The position numbers and the translations under genes are program-made. A stretch of 64,000 nucleotides of DNA from Boswellia sacra (taxonomy: Eukaryota; Streptophyta; Magnoliopsida; Sapindales; Burseraceae), in contig SNVD02013559.1 in the NCBI GenBank assembly GCA_013180625.2, positions 558,001 through 622,000 of the forward strand, in the 5' to 3' direction. How positions within the stretch are numbered: the stretch's first letter is position 1; each line of letters opens with the position of its first letter. The notes below the pieces were generated by a model. That model saw only the letters and a program-made list of their open reading frames with translations. It had not been told where the DNA came from and did not search any database. Shown piece after piece: positions 33,100-45,534 of the stretch.

Positions 33100-34430
33100 G
33101 TCTCTATCATCTGAAATTCCTTCATCATGTCAAGCTGAACATCCTTTTTTCTGAAGGACTATACAACCTTCTGGAATTCTCACGATTATGTCTTCCATTT
33201 CAATGGGCAAAAGCTCTACCTTTTGATTAAGGAATCCTCTGCTATACTCGGTCATCTACTTCTGAGAGCCTCATTCTTTCCACTATCCAGACACCATTAG
33301 CATCTGATCTTGCCTACTTCTTTGACTTCCTATTTTCCAATATAGGCATCCACACCAGGGGCGGTAGAGTGCTATTATCTTTCATCATGCCTTTGTTTGG
33401 GATGATGGATACGACTTTGTCTAGTTGGCTTTGCCTTCTTCAGTCATGTTTTCTTGCACAATTCCTATAGGTCTCATCACACGGTCTCTGAGATCCACAT
33501 CTTGTGGCCATCATTCCTCAGATGGGACCCAGTTTCATAACTATTCCCTTGATTCTGATCGAGACACTAATCGGACTAGACCAAGTCAAGATTAACCCAA
33601 GCTAGCGGTTTGGTGTAGTCTCTTGCTTTTTCAGGTTCTTCCTTCATGATTCATCCTTTTTTTGTTTACGCTCTAACTTTTGCCTAAGCCACCCTTTTTT
33701 GGGTTTTCGACTTAGCAAGCTTGCCTTAAGTTTTGCTTGAGCTACCCTTTCTAGGTTTTCAACTCAGTAGACACTTTTTTTTCTTCTTTTTTTTTCATGC
33801 CCTAACTTTTGTCCAAATTGCCCTTTTGGGGTTTTTAGTTTAGCAGGCTTACCTTGCTTTTTTGCCTAGGCTGCCCGTTCTAGGTTTTTTACTTAGCAGG
33901 CTTCTTTTTCTTAGCTTTTCTTTGTTTCTTTTTTCCTCAAATTTGGTTACAATAGATGTTGTCTATTCTAACACCACTTGAAGGGGATATTTCCCATTAT
34001 AAACCTTGACTTCATATGTTGGATTGACTGGCTTTGAGTCATTCTTGATACTCAGATTCGCTGGCACTATCCTGGTAAAGGCTGGACCATGTGACAGTAG
34101 GGACATATATCGTATGCGTGCCTTTAGCTGCTTCATCCATAGTTCATTTTATGACCCTGCTAGACTACGTCGACAGTATGGAATAAAATAGAGGGTTATG
34201 GATTCACCGACTGGTTTTGGTCTTGGGAGACTACTTACTCGTTTCCTAGGGCGTATGCAGGATTCTTGGCCATATCGCATCCTCTTTTATGATCCTGATT
34301 TTGAGACACATGACCGGTACAAGGATTAGGTGACATTTCAGGCTTCCATTGTTGATGTTGATATTCAAGCTCGACAGTGTCGTGATTGATATAGTGAGCC
34401 TATTCGTAGTCCATCAAAGAGGTAAAGACG
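33100..34430 (+). pseudogene. Possible second antisense coding remnant (DUF7745/PMD-like, tentative)
   Basis: Starting at ATG near 33128, MSS then a stop, then FFLKDYTTFWNSHDYVFHF and NGQKLYLLIKESSAILGHLL, reminiscent of the F-W-x-P-x(5)-F-x-F...P-T-x-E-E-F/Y-x-x-L-L motif that opens DUF7745/PMD-like proteins. Further right (34006-34191) the sequence SSFYDPARLRRQYGIK resembles the C-terminal part of such proteins. Between them lie degenerate repeats (33673-33904). The assignment rests on short motifs and is uncertain; it could be a diverged duplicate of the upstream PMD gene or a separate captured gene. Confidence 0.4.
33673..33904 (+). repeat. Four degenerate ~50-bp repeats
   Basis: Units start near 33673, 33726, 33805 and 33856, each built around TTTTGCCTAAGCCACCC, then GGTTTTCGACTTAGCAAGCTTGCC. 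They differ considerably but keep phase. T-rich spacer lies between units 2 and 3. Confidence 0.75.
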
Positions 34431-34791
34431 ACATTATTAGTTTCTTGATTGGCTTAGATGTTTGATGTTTTTCCTTTATTGTTATCCATAATTATAAGAC
34501 ATTTCAAAAGGCATATTTGTTCTAAACAATTTCATTTCATTGATAAAAGTGCAATCTTTTGTTGTTCGAACAATATGTGCACAATGAAACAACTCTTGTC
34601 GTTAATCAGCCATTTCTCATTTTTTAATTAATTATTTTACCTCTCACTTTTCTTTTCTCTTTTTTTTTTTTTTATACATAGTACTTCTTCAGGTTATCCA
34701 TGTTAATAGGTTCAATGAACTCATTCCCTTCCATGTCTAATAAAATGACGGCTCTGCCTGACATGATCTTTGTCACAACGAAAAGACTCTC

Positions 34792-35830
34792 CTAGTTAGG
34801 TTTGAACTTCCCTATCAGATCAAATACAATTGGCCTTGCTTGCTTAAGGACCAATTTCCCTTCTTTGAACTTCCCCACTTGTATCCTTTTGTTAAAGGCT
34901 CTAGCAACCGGTTTTTGGTATAATTGCATGTGATATCTGGCTTTCATTCTTTTCTTATCAATCAAGGCTAATTGTTCACATCTATTACAAATCCACTCCT
35001 CCTCAAGAACTTCTGTTTCAATCAGAACTCTTGCTGATTTCATTTTTATCTCAATTGGTAGGACCACTTCTGAACCATATACCAATGAGAAGGGTGTCAT
35101 GGTTGTCGAACTTTTAGGTGTCGTTCTATACCCCCATAATATAAATAGTAACTTATCTGCCCAATCTTTATATGTCTGCACCACTTTGGCCAACATCTTC
35201 TTGATGTTTTCATTGGCCCTTTTTATTGATCCTTTGGCTTATGACCTGTACAAAGATGACTTATGGTGTTTGATTTTGTACTTCTCAAATAAGGCCTTAG
35301 CTTCTGCTTGAAAATGAATCCCATTGTCAGTCACGACATGGTGTGGTACCCTAAATCTGTATATGATGCTCTTCTCGATGAACTTCGCCGTATGCTTTGC
35401 CCCTAACTTAGCGTAAGACTCAACTTCTATCTATTTGGTGCAGTAGTCAATTGCCACCACTACATATCGATGCCTATTAAAGGCTGACGGCCTTATTTTG
35501 CCTATAATGTCGATGCCCCATGCAGTAAAGGGCCATAGTGTAGTCATCCCTTGTAGTTCTAAGGGTGGCTGATAAATCAAATTTCCATTGATTTGACATT
35601 GGTGACACTTCTTCATGAATCAAACACAATCTGTCTCCATGGTTAGCCAGTAAAAGTGTTGCCTCATAATCTTCTTTACAAGCACTAGCCTATTGATGTG
35701 TCTCCCATATACACCAATATGGATTTCTTTCGTAAGCCTCCCTGCTTCTTTTTTATCAACACACCTTAGTTGCATCTCTTCTAGCATTTTTTTGTACATC
35801 ACCCCCTCATGACAAGTAAATTGTTAGGCC
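34792..35830 (-). pseudogene. Tat integrase relic
   Basis: The zinc-binding region has HIGVYGRHINRLVLVKKIMR and KCHQCQ (about 35760-35595). The catalytic core has AWGIDIIGKIRPSAFNRHRY (first Asp) and VVTDNGIHF (second Asp). Where the third catalytic residue (Glu) belongs, the sequence reads KGSIKRANENIKKML, a Lys instead, so catalysis would fail even without the stops. The C-terminal part (35196-34792) has LLFILWGYRTTPKSSTTMTP and FSLVYGSEVVLPIEI, typical of Tat/Athila integrases. In-frame stops are near 35617, 35430 and 35240. Confidence 0.88.
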
Positions 35831-37986
35831 AACTTTCGTAACACAACCCTATCCTTCTCGTTGACCTCATCAGGTAAAATCCTCTCTTCTAATATCTCTT
35901 CAAGTCATAGAACCATGGCTTCTCATTCACTTCAATTTTCGTTACATAAGGTTCAATATAACAGGGACCCTATGCTTGTGATATCACTATTGGTCTCACC
36001 AATAATTCATGTGTGATTGCCCAAACTGATGCCAACGAAGCAAATATGTCAGCCTTCTAATTCTCACTTCTAGGAAGATGGGTGAAGGTGCACTGTTTGA
36101 ACCTCCCAATCAACCTTCTAATGTGTTCAAGGTATGGTTTTAGCTTCCCTTCTCGTAGGTCCCAATCTTCATTGGCTTGAGAGCACTACTACTTTGTCAA
36201 TGCCCATGGCAACCACAATCTCCAGACCAAAGACTTCATATTAAGCCATATTATTGGTGACTCTGAACTCTAGCTTATTGGCAAGTGGAATAACTTATTC
36301 AGTTGGTGATACTAGAATAACTCATATTCTAGCACCATTGCAATTATCGGCTCTGTTAAAGAACATCCTCTATCCCACTACCGATATTACTCCCAGATGT
36401 TCATCTGGGAATGCTAACTTCTATGGCTCATTGCCATCGACTGAATTCATAGCCAGGAATTCTACTACTACCTTTCCTTTCATCACCTTCTTGGTAAGAT
36501 ACTCAATGTCGAATCCTGACAACTATGCTAGCCATCTTACTAACTTCCTTACCAATGCTAGTGCCTTATAAAGGTTACTTCATCGGATCCTCTTTCGAGA
36601 TAGCCTTAATTTCATAAAACTGAAAATAGTGCCTCAATTTCATTAAGAGCCAAACCATGGCCAAGCACGTTTTTTCTATGCAGCTATACTTCATCTCGTT
36701 TGGTAGAAACTTCTTGCTGAGATAATAGATAGCATGTTCTGCACCATTCTCGTCTTCTTATGCTAACATAGCACTGATGGCCTCCTCCTCAAGGGCCAAG
36801 TAAAGAATTAAATTTTTACCAGGTTTTGGCAGTCCTAAAACTGGTGAATTCTCTAAATAATTCTTGATCTTCTTGAATGCCTCTTGGCATTGATCATTCC
36901 ATTCCACCGGTTGTTCCTTCTTCAAAATCCCGAAGAGCGGTGCATAAAACGATTGTCAATTTAGAGATGAATCGACTGATACACTGTATCTTCCCCAAAA
37001 ACCCTCGAACTTCTTTTTCAGCCTTGGGTGACGAAATCTATGTAATGGCTTTGACCTTTTCTAGATCTACTTCTATCCCCTTCTTAGCAACTACAAACCC
37101 CAAAAATTTCCTGAGGTAACTCCTAAGACACATTTCTTTAGATTTAACCGTAGCTTGTATTTCTTTACCCTTTAAAGGAATCTGTCAAAGGCCTAAAAGT
37201 GACCCTCTCGAGTCTTAGATTTCACCATCATGTCATCCATATAAACTTCTATCTCTTTATGTATCATGTCATGAAATAGTGTCATTGTCATTTGTTGATA
37301 AGTGGCCCCTGTATTCTTCAATCCGTAGGGCATTACCTTGTAGCAATAAGCTCCTTATTCCGTAATGAAGGCCGCCTTTATCTTATCTTTATTGGCCATC
37401 ATTATCAGATTGTATCTAGAAAACCTATCTACAAAAGGGAACATTACATTGGTAGTAGCACTGTCTTACCAACACATCGATGTGAGGCAAGGGATAAATC
37501 ATCCTTTGGTGCGACCTTGTTCAAGTCTCGGTAATCCACACACATTCAGACCCTTCCATCCTTCTTCGGTATTGGCACGATATTGGCTAACCATTCCAGA
37601 TATTTTACCACTTCTAGAAACTTAGCTTGAATTTGCTTAGAGACTTCCTCTTTCATTTTCTGAGGCCACTTTGGTCTCATCATTCTTAGCTTCTGCTTAG
37701 CTAGCTTCATATACGGATAATTTGGAATTATATGCTCAGCGATGCTTTTGTCGATTCCAAGCATGTCATCATAGGACTAGGTAGAGACTTCTTCATATTT
37801 CTATAATAATTTTTCACATCTCTCTCTCTTCAAAAGTTGTGTCAAGTGCAATGCATATGTTCTTAGGTTTTTTTATTGTACCAAGTTAATGTCATGAGTT
37901 TGAATGGTATAAATGTCAAATATGTTAGTGAAATGCAAATTATGATGCAAAACACTATTAGGAAAGACATCACACAAGTAAGCAAA
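35831..37986 (-). pseudogene. Tat reverse transcriptase and RNase H relic
   Basis: Starts around MLGIDKSIAEHIIPNYPYMK and KWPQKMKEEVSKQIQAKFLE, then LANIVPIPKKDGRV and CVDYRDLNK (37764-37530). The catalytic motif is kept as EVYMDDMMVKSKTREGHF (YMDD at 37232-37243). Downstream are RNase H-like pieces (ANKLEFRVTNNMA, VFGLEIVVAMGIDKVV, about 36290-36190), heavily frameshifted. No continuous frame longer than about 75 codons remains. Confidence 0.8.
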
Positions 37987-39148
37987 TTAATTCTTTATTG
38001 CATTATACTTAGAAACATAAACAATGTCCTCTTCTTCAAAGAGGTTGGGCATAAACACATCTTCATAAGATACATTTTTTATTCCTTCTTCGATGAAAGC
38101 AGCAAGGTCGATGGATGGGTCCATTGGTAGTGTTTTTTCTTGAGGCTTCTCCTCTTCGGTGGTTATCTTCTCTATTTCTCCAACCAAGTCATCCATTTTG
38201 GAGACTTTTGCCTGAAGGATATCTTTGAAGATCTCAAATCTGGGCTTTAACATTCCCTAAAAAACCCATGGTTCAGTAGCCCTTACATACGTCGTATCTT
38301 AGGCCTTGATGAATTTGATGAATCCCCCTTTCTCAAGCTTGAAGTCTTCTTCTTCCCCTTCGAATTCATAGCCCAACCTTCTTCTAGAAGTTTGTCCTTT
38401 GAAATCAAGGAAGGAGGGTAAACCATGTCCATTCCTCCCAAGCCTGGTTCCTAACAAGAACCCTTGTTTCTTCATTATTCCAGCTTTTATTGGGTTGACT
38501 TCGTCAATCATGGCTACATGAAAGCTCCCCATGTAAGATATTTCTCTAATCTTCATACTCAAAGTAGCTTATGCAATCGTTGAGGTAGCATGAATGGTTA
38601 CGATCTCCCTATCCATGTTTAATCAGATTTTTTGATGTAAAATGGAAGGAATCGTGCTCGACCCAACAAATGTAACTAGAATGTCGAGGACTATGAATTT
38701 CGTCATAACTTCGATAGGCCCAGTCTTCACTAAGGCTTTGAAGATTCTTATAGCACTTCTCTTTAAATCGTCTTAAGCCTTGATCACCATCTCACAAGTC
38801 TCGAGTTCATCTTCACTATCTCCGTACTTATGCAGTATCTTCATAAACATAATAGTAATGGTAGAATCATCGTCGACCATGATACAAGGAGATGTTTTTC
38901 TACCAAGCTCTACGGTGATGAAAAGTGGTTTGTTACGAATCCTCCCTTCAAATGGTAGGTCTTTATCGATGAAGGTGATTACTCCCTTCTTATTTACCCC
39001 TTGAGTGTTCCCCTAGTCAAGGCGGTCAACATTTCACTAATAGTGGCAGCCATTGATATCTCTACCTCCACCAAAGCCTTCGCCATGGCTTCTCTATACT
39101 TTTGGGATGATATAAGCAAATCCCAAATGCTAGCATTCGCTTAAGCCT
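37987..39148 (-). pseudogene. Tat protease region and acidic linker
   Basis: From the Athila junction leftward: KYREAMAKALVEVEISMAA, then KPLFITVELGRK and CIMVDDDSTITIM at the place of the retropepsin V-D-x-G-S/A motif (Gly changed to Asp), then MTKFIVLDI and STIPSILHQKI, which I recognise from Tat/Ogre protease regions. 38299-38562 continues (FLLGTRLGRNGHG), and 37987-38253 is a Glu/Lys-rich linker to RT. Several stops. The N-terminal continuation lies at 52964 and above, beyond the Athila insertion. Confidence 0.78.
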
Positions 39149-40510
39149 TGAGAGGTGTCTATTTATATATTATTTTCATATCAATTAGTCTATGTTTCTT
39201 TACTATATTCCTTGTTATTTTTATGTTTTTGTGTGATTATGACATTTGTAGGAGTTTTCGAGGAGCTTGCACCAAATTGGAGTAAAACCTTTCATTTTCA
39301 CCTCTTCCAGCCAACCAACTTCTCATATTTAATTGTATTGATGTACAATTAACTAGATACATACCATTAGAAAGCTCAAGAAGTCTAGTTTCTAGAAAAA
39401 TTTATAGCTCATGAATCCATATAGCGTAAAAGAAGTTATGATCAAAATCGTGTGAGTAGTGCAGAATTATAATTTTACAAATCACTGTAGCATATTATTA
39501 TTAGCGGCACTGTAGCAGGGTTACTGTAGCAGAGGATATAAATATATTTTAGGGTTTTATTTTCAAAGGAAAAAGGGGGAGAACTTAGAGGCTGCCTCTT
39601 TTGATTCCTCACATCTCTTGGAGTTCTTGAAGGAGAAAGAAGGCTTAGAAAGAGGAGGAACTACAATCCTAAAGAGATTCATCTAGGGAGGAGATTTTTA
39701 AAGGATTTGCTAAGTGTTTCCTTTCCTTTTCTATGTTGTGTTTGAATATGTGCAATAAATCTAATTTGGTTGAGGGGGGTGATTTCAAAGTCCTACATAA
39801 GGTTTTTGTGAGTTGATTGTTCAAGAAATTCTTATCTAATTCTCTAATTAAAGTTGCTTGTATTTTCCCATTTTCAATGCTTATGATTGCTTAATGATTT
39901 TATTTGGGTGGCTAGGTAAATAGAATCTGGTTGCTATTTATAGCTAGACTAGAAATCTTGATCCGTAATTGTCTTGAATTTCTAATCGTTAGTAGCAAAA
40001 ATGTGATTGGAGATTACAATTGGAGAATATAGCCTAAGTTAAATAATCCGAACTTGTGTATTTATTGCTTAGATCAACCTATCTTTCTTATCGTAATGTT
40101 TCCATTGAATTAAATTTAGAGACCTTGTTCTAGGTTGTTTAATGAATAGAGATTAAATAAAGAGCTTGTTTTATTTAACAACAAAGCAAGGAAAGATTAG
40201 GGAAACAGAGTTGTTGTTATCTACGGTTGATAATTTTAATGTTGTAAGTGGATGGCAATGCTATAGTTGATTCGCATCCCTTAACCTTGTTTCTCCTATT
40301 GATTATTTCTCACTTTATTTAACTTTGTGTTGTGTTATTCTTCATTTATATTCATATTTCATTTAGTTAATCAAATCAACAAAACCCCCATTTATTTTAT
40401 TGTGCTGTCTAATAACAAATTTAATTAGAAACAATCCTTATGGGAACGATATCTTACTTATCGCTTTATTGCTTGTGCAACTAGTATACTTGCTAGTTTA
40501 GAACGCATCA
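39149..40510 (+). repeat. 5' LTR of the Athila element
   Basis: 1,362 bases, paired with 51544-52958; both end AACGCATCA/AATGCATCA. No target-side truncation. Confidence 0.93.
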
Positions 40511-40516
40511 AGTTTT

Positions 40517-40533
40517 TGGCACCGTTGCCGAGG
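40517..40533 (+). other. Primer binding site, tRNA-Asp type
   Basis: TGGCACCGTTGCCGAGG, six bases after the LTR; the Athila consensus as I know it is TGGCGCCGTTGCCGGGG, two differences. Confidence 0.88.
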
Positions 40534-40615
40534 ATTGATTTTCTAGTCAATTTTTTCTTTTTGTTTTTGCTGTTGATTCTTGATTTTTATTTTGTTTGTT
40601 TGTGTTTAGGTTGTT

Positions 40616-42360
40616 ATGTCTGACGAAGAAGTGAACCAACGACTTAAGTAGATTAAGGAGTTTCTTCAATCCTCGAATTCAAGAATAAGTCAGTCAATTT
40701 AAACTCCACTTCCAAAATTTGACCTTGAATGACATACTTCCTTTCCATCTTCCTGTAGTTCAATCAAATCTGAATTAGAAGTAATGGCGATGCAAAATAA
40801 TAAGACTGTTAAGGAGTTGGCAGCTCTGAATATTGATCAACAACCACTATGCATAAATCCCAACCTTGAGGTAGATTTTGAACTTAAATATGGACTAATT
40901 CATCTCTTGCCTACATGTCATGGTTTTGCAAGAGAGGATCCTAACAAGGACCTCAAAGAATTTCATGTGGTATACTCAAGGATGAAGCCAACTATCGTTT
41001 TTAAGGAGCAAATAAAATTGAGAGTTTTTCCATTCTCATTAGCAGATTCGGCGAATGAGTGGCTATACTATCTATCACCAGGTGCCACCACCACATGGAA
41101 TGAGATGAGTAGACTCTTTTTGCAGAAACAATTTCCCACCTTAAAAGCTACAAACATTAGAAAAGAAATTTGTCAAATTCGGCAATACAATGGAGAATCA
41201 CTTTATGAATATTGGGAGAGATTTAAAAAGTTATGTGCTAGCTGTTCATACCACCAAATTAGTGATCAACTACTTATTCAATATTTCTATGAGGGTCCCA
41301 TGCCAATGGATAGGAGTATGATTGATGCTGCTAGTGGAGGAGCACTACTTAATAAAACACTAGAAGCTGTAAGATATTTGATTAGCGACATGGTAGCAAA
41401 CTCCCAACAATTCAGTAGCCGATTTGAACCACCACTACCAAAGAAAGTAAATGAGGTAAGTACTTTGAACATTGAACAACAAATTTCTTAGCTTACCTCT
41501 CTTATGAAACAAATGGCTATATGAAATATGTAGCAATCTTATGCATGTGGGATATGTTCTGCCATGGAGTATCAAACCGACATGTGACCAACCTTGCAAG
41601 AAGGAGAGACGGAACAAGCCAATGCCATGGCTGGATTTCCTGGATGACTAAGGTAAAGGTATGACCCCTTCTCTAATACCTACAATGCAGATGGTGAGAT
41701 CACCCCAAATTTCAGTTAGAGGAAACGTCAACCATTTGCTTCAAATGCCATACCAAACCGACCATCAGGTTTCAATCAACCAAAAGTGCAACAACTGTTT
41801 CAAACTCTATTACCACGAGCACCACAACCAGCTTCACAAAGCTCAGGTACATCTCTTAAGGATATTGTTAAAACACTTGCCACTAACATAATGTAATTTC
41901 AATAGGAAACTAGGGCAAGTATCCAAAACTTGAAAAATCAAATGGGCCAATAGGCTACTAACATGAGCAAATTTGAGGGTCAAGGCTCAGGAAAATTACC
42001 ATCTCAAGCAGTAATCAATCCAAGAGAGGATGGTAGTTCGGTAACTTTGAGAAGTGGAAAGCAATTATAAGTCCTACCAAAAAAGTCACAAACTAATGAA
42101 AATGACGACACCACTTCCACCATGAAGAAAACATCATCTTCTAAGGTAAATCTTAAAACTCATATTCCTTTTTATGTTACTCCTCTACCTTTTCCTAGTA
42201 GATTTGCAAAATCAAAGAAGGAGGAACAAAAGTAGGAAATCTTAGAGACTTTTTGCAAGATCGAGGTAAATTTACCACTTTTAGATGCTATCAAGCAATT
42301 ACCTCATTATGCAAAGTTTCTGAAAGAGTTATGCACCAACAAAAGAAAGTTAAAAGGAAA
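40616..42360 (+). pseudogene. Athila gag relic
   Basis: MSDEEVNQRLK begins at 40616, with early stops. The conserved block 40784-41491 reads DQQPLCINPNLEVDFELKYG, LIHLLPTCHGFAREDPNKDL, KEFHVVYSRMKPTIVFKEQI, SADSANEWLYYLSPG (first residues differ by a base or two), RKEICQIRQYNGESLYEYWE and IQYFYEGPMPMDRSMIDAAS, classic Athila capsid. The region 41492-42360 is a degraded C-terminal half in several frames. Structural protein of the particle. Confidence 0.9.
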
Positions 42361-43240
42361 TGAGTAACTGTGGGGGAAAATGTTTCAGTTGTACTACAAA
42401 GAAAAATTCCTCTAAAGTGCAAAGATCTAAGTACGTTTACCATTCTATGCACCATTGATAATACTAAGTTTGAAAGAGGTATGTTAGATTTAGGAGCATC
42501 TATTAATGTCATGCCATATTATATTTATGCTTCTTTGAATCTTGGACCCCTTGCAAAAACTGGTATTGTCATTCAACTTGCTGATCGTTCTAACCCAAGG
42601 GAGTTGTGGAAGATGTTCTTATGCAGGTGAATCAATTGGTTTTCCTAGACGAATAATGGAAGATGAGACATCTCCCAATCCAACACTGATTCTTTTAGGG
42701 GGACCATTCTTGAAAACTACTAAAACCAAGATTGATGTGCATGATGGCACTCTCACCATGGAGTTTGATGGCGAGGTGATTTGTTTCAATATTTTGGAGG
42801 CAATGAGGTACCCTAGTGACTTGCATTCTGTTTTTGCAGTTGATGTTATTGATTCTCTGGCACAACAACTTTTTGAGTTAACTCACAATGATGGATTGGA
42901 AGTACCTATTAGTGAGCACATACGGACAAAAAATTCCAAAGAACCAAGAAGGTTGATACAAGTGTCTAAAGAAGTGGAGGTAGTTGTGGCAAGCTTAGAT
43001 GAGACTATAGCTATAACCACAAACAGGTATGATGTTTCTTACATTGAGTTGCCTTTATCAAATGAGAAACTTCTTCCTTCTATGATGAAAGCCCCTACCA
43101 TGGAGCTTAAGCCTCTTCCAAATCATTTGAAGCATGTACTATTAGATGAGAAAGATACTTTGCCGATCATAATAGAAAGGGGCCTTACACCACTATAAGA
43201 AGAAAAACTCATCTAAGTACTTAGAGATCACAAAATAGCT
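42361..43240 (+). pseudogene. Athila protease and following linker
   Basis: The protease block MLDLGASINVMPYYIYASLN keeps the D-x-G-A-S active-site pattern (about 42480-42540). A frameshift near 42600 moves the frame to 42542-43198, with LILLGGPFLKTTKTKIDVHD and GTLTMEFDGEVICFNILEAM, the usual end of the Athila protease. The linker ends NHLKHVLLDEKDTLPIIIER. Confidence 0.85.
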
Positions 43241-44037
43241 ATTGGGGGGACAATTGCTGACATCAAAGGTATTAGCCTAGCCATATGCATGCACCATATC
43301 TTGTTAGAAGAAGGATCCAAGCCCATTAGAGAAGCACAACGGTGGTTAAATCCTTCCATGATGAAAGTCGTCAAGAAAGAGATCCTCAGATTGTTAGATG
43401 TGGGTGTGATTTATCCAATTTAAGATAGCAATAGGGTGAACCCTATCCAAGTTGTTTCCAAGAAATCTAGTGTTGTAGTAGGTTAAGAATGATAATAATG
43501 AGCTAGTTCCCACTCGTCTCCAAACCAGGTGGCGAGTTTGCATTGATTATCGAATGCTCAATTCAGCAACTTGCAAGGATCACTTTCCCCTGCCATTCAT
43601 TGATCAAATGCTAGAGAGGCTAGCAGGTCATTCTCACTATTGTTTTCTTGATGGTTACTCGGGATATAATCAGATGTCATTGCCTCTGACGACTAACAGA
43701 AAACTACATTCACATGCCCATTTGGTACATTTTCCTATTGACACATGCCATTCGGTCTTTGCAATGCCCCTACCACTTTCTAAAGGTGTATGGTAAATAT
43801 TTTCATTGATTATGTCGAGAACATCATTGAGGTATTTATGGATGGCTTTAGTGTTTTTGGTGATTCTTTCGATAAGTGCCTTGACAACATTACACTTATA
43901 CGTCAAAGATGTATAGAAACTAACCTTGTTCTGAATTGAGAAAAATGTCATTTTATGGTAAATCAGGGCATAGTTTTGGGACAGGTTATTTCTGCAAAGG
44001 ATATAGAAGTTGATAAATCTAAGATAGACCTTCTATG
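43241..44037 (+). pseudogene. Athila reverse transcriptase relic
   Basis: Blocks PIREAQRRLNPSMMKVVKKE, CIDYRMLNSATCKDHFPLPF (first residues by eye), RLAGHSHYCFLDGYSGYNQ and, near 43834, VFMDGFSVFGDSFDKCLDNI. The family motif is F-M-D-D; here the second catalytic Asp codon has become Gly. Several stops and a frameshift around 43480 and 43790. Confidence 0.85.
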
Positions 44038-45534
44038 TTCCTTACCACCCCCCTCAACTGTGCGGGATATTCGTTCTTTCCTTGGTCATGTAGGTTTCTA
44101 TCATAGGTTCATAAAAGATTTTTTGAAGATAGCCTTGCCCCTATGTAGACTACTACAAAATGATGTGACCTTTGAATTTGATGACAAATGCAATAAGGCA
44201 CTTGAGAAACTAAAGGAACTCTTGACTTCGGCCCTAGTGATCCAACCTTTAAATTGGGATCATCCATTCGAGATCATGTGCAATGCAAGTGACTATGTTG
44301 TGGGTGCCGTCTTGGGTCAACGAATTGGCGAAATTTCACATGCCATTTACTATACATCTTGGACTTTCAATGATGCTTAGCTTAACTATTCCACAACTGA
44401 GAAAGAGCTATTAGCTGTTATTTTTCCTTTAGAAAAGTTTTGTTCTTATTTGATTGGTACTAAAGTAACCGTTTATTCTGATCATGCAACCTCGAGGTAC
44501 TTGCTCACAAAGAAAGATGCTCAACCAAGGCTTATCAGGTGGATACTCCTCGTACAAGAATTTGACTTGGAGATCAAAGATAAGAGGGGAAGTGAAAACT
44601 TAGTTACAAACCATCTTAGTCTCCTTGTCTATGATGAGGAAGCACTTCCATTACAAGAAAGTTTTCCATATAAAAAATTACTGTCTCTAAGTGTAGTAGC
44701 CCCTTGGTATGCAGATATTGCCAACTACGTAGTTATGAAGAAGCTACCAGATGACTTGACTCAAGCTCAAAGAGACAAGATGAAAAACATTGCCAAGCAC
44801 TACATATAGGGTGATTCATGCTTATGGAAGCATTGTTCTGACCAAGTGATAAGAAGGTGCATTTCTGAATCTAAAATTAATTCAATTTTAACCTTTTATC
44901 ATTCATATGCATGTGGAGGTCACTTTAGACCAACCCCTCAAAGTTCTTGATTATGGATTCTACTGGTTATCATTGTTCAAAGATGCATATCTCTTTTGCA
45001 AAGCTTGTGAGTGTTGTCAAGGGACAGGTAATTTAAGTGCCAAAAATAAAATGCCACAAGCCTCTATATTTATTATTGAAATTTTTATTGTGTATGGTTT
45101 GATTTCATGGGTCCTTTTTCTTTATCTTTGGTAATGTTTACATTATACTTGTTGTGGATTATGTTTCTAAATGGGTGGAAGCAAAAACTATGAGAACTAA
45201 CGATTCTAAAGTTGTTATTGATTTCGTGAAATCTAAAATTTTGCCAAGATTTGGAGCACCAAGAGCCATAATTAGCAATAGAGGAACACACTTTTGCAAT
45301 AGATCATTTAAAGCCTTGCACGAGAAATGCAACATCTCTCACAAGGTGTCTACTACATATCATCTATAAACTAGTGGTGAAGTTGAAGTTTCAAATCAAC
45401 AAGTCTAGTCCATCCTCAAGAAGACAGTGAATCCTAACAGAAAATATTGGAGCCTATGACTTGATGATGCACTAAGAGCCTACCGGACAGCTTACAAGGC
45501 ACCTATTGCTATGTCTTCATATAGGTTAGTCTAT
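44038..45534 (+). pseudogene. Athila RT end-RNase H-integrase core, copy 1 of a tandem duplication
   Basis: RDIRSFLGHVGFYHRFIKDF, LLTSALVIQPLNWDHPFEIM, ASDYVVGAVLGQR (RNase H start), [37 protein letters not shown], then the integrase zinc region CKACECCQGTGN and core YVSKWVEAKTMRTNDSKVV, FGAPRAIISNRGTHFCN. Stops at 44378-44380 and 44807-44809. It ends ...RLVY, where the second copy restarts abruptly with the RT end. Confidence 0.9.
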
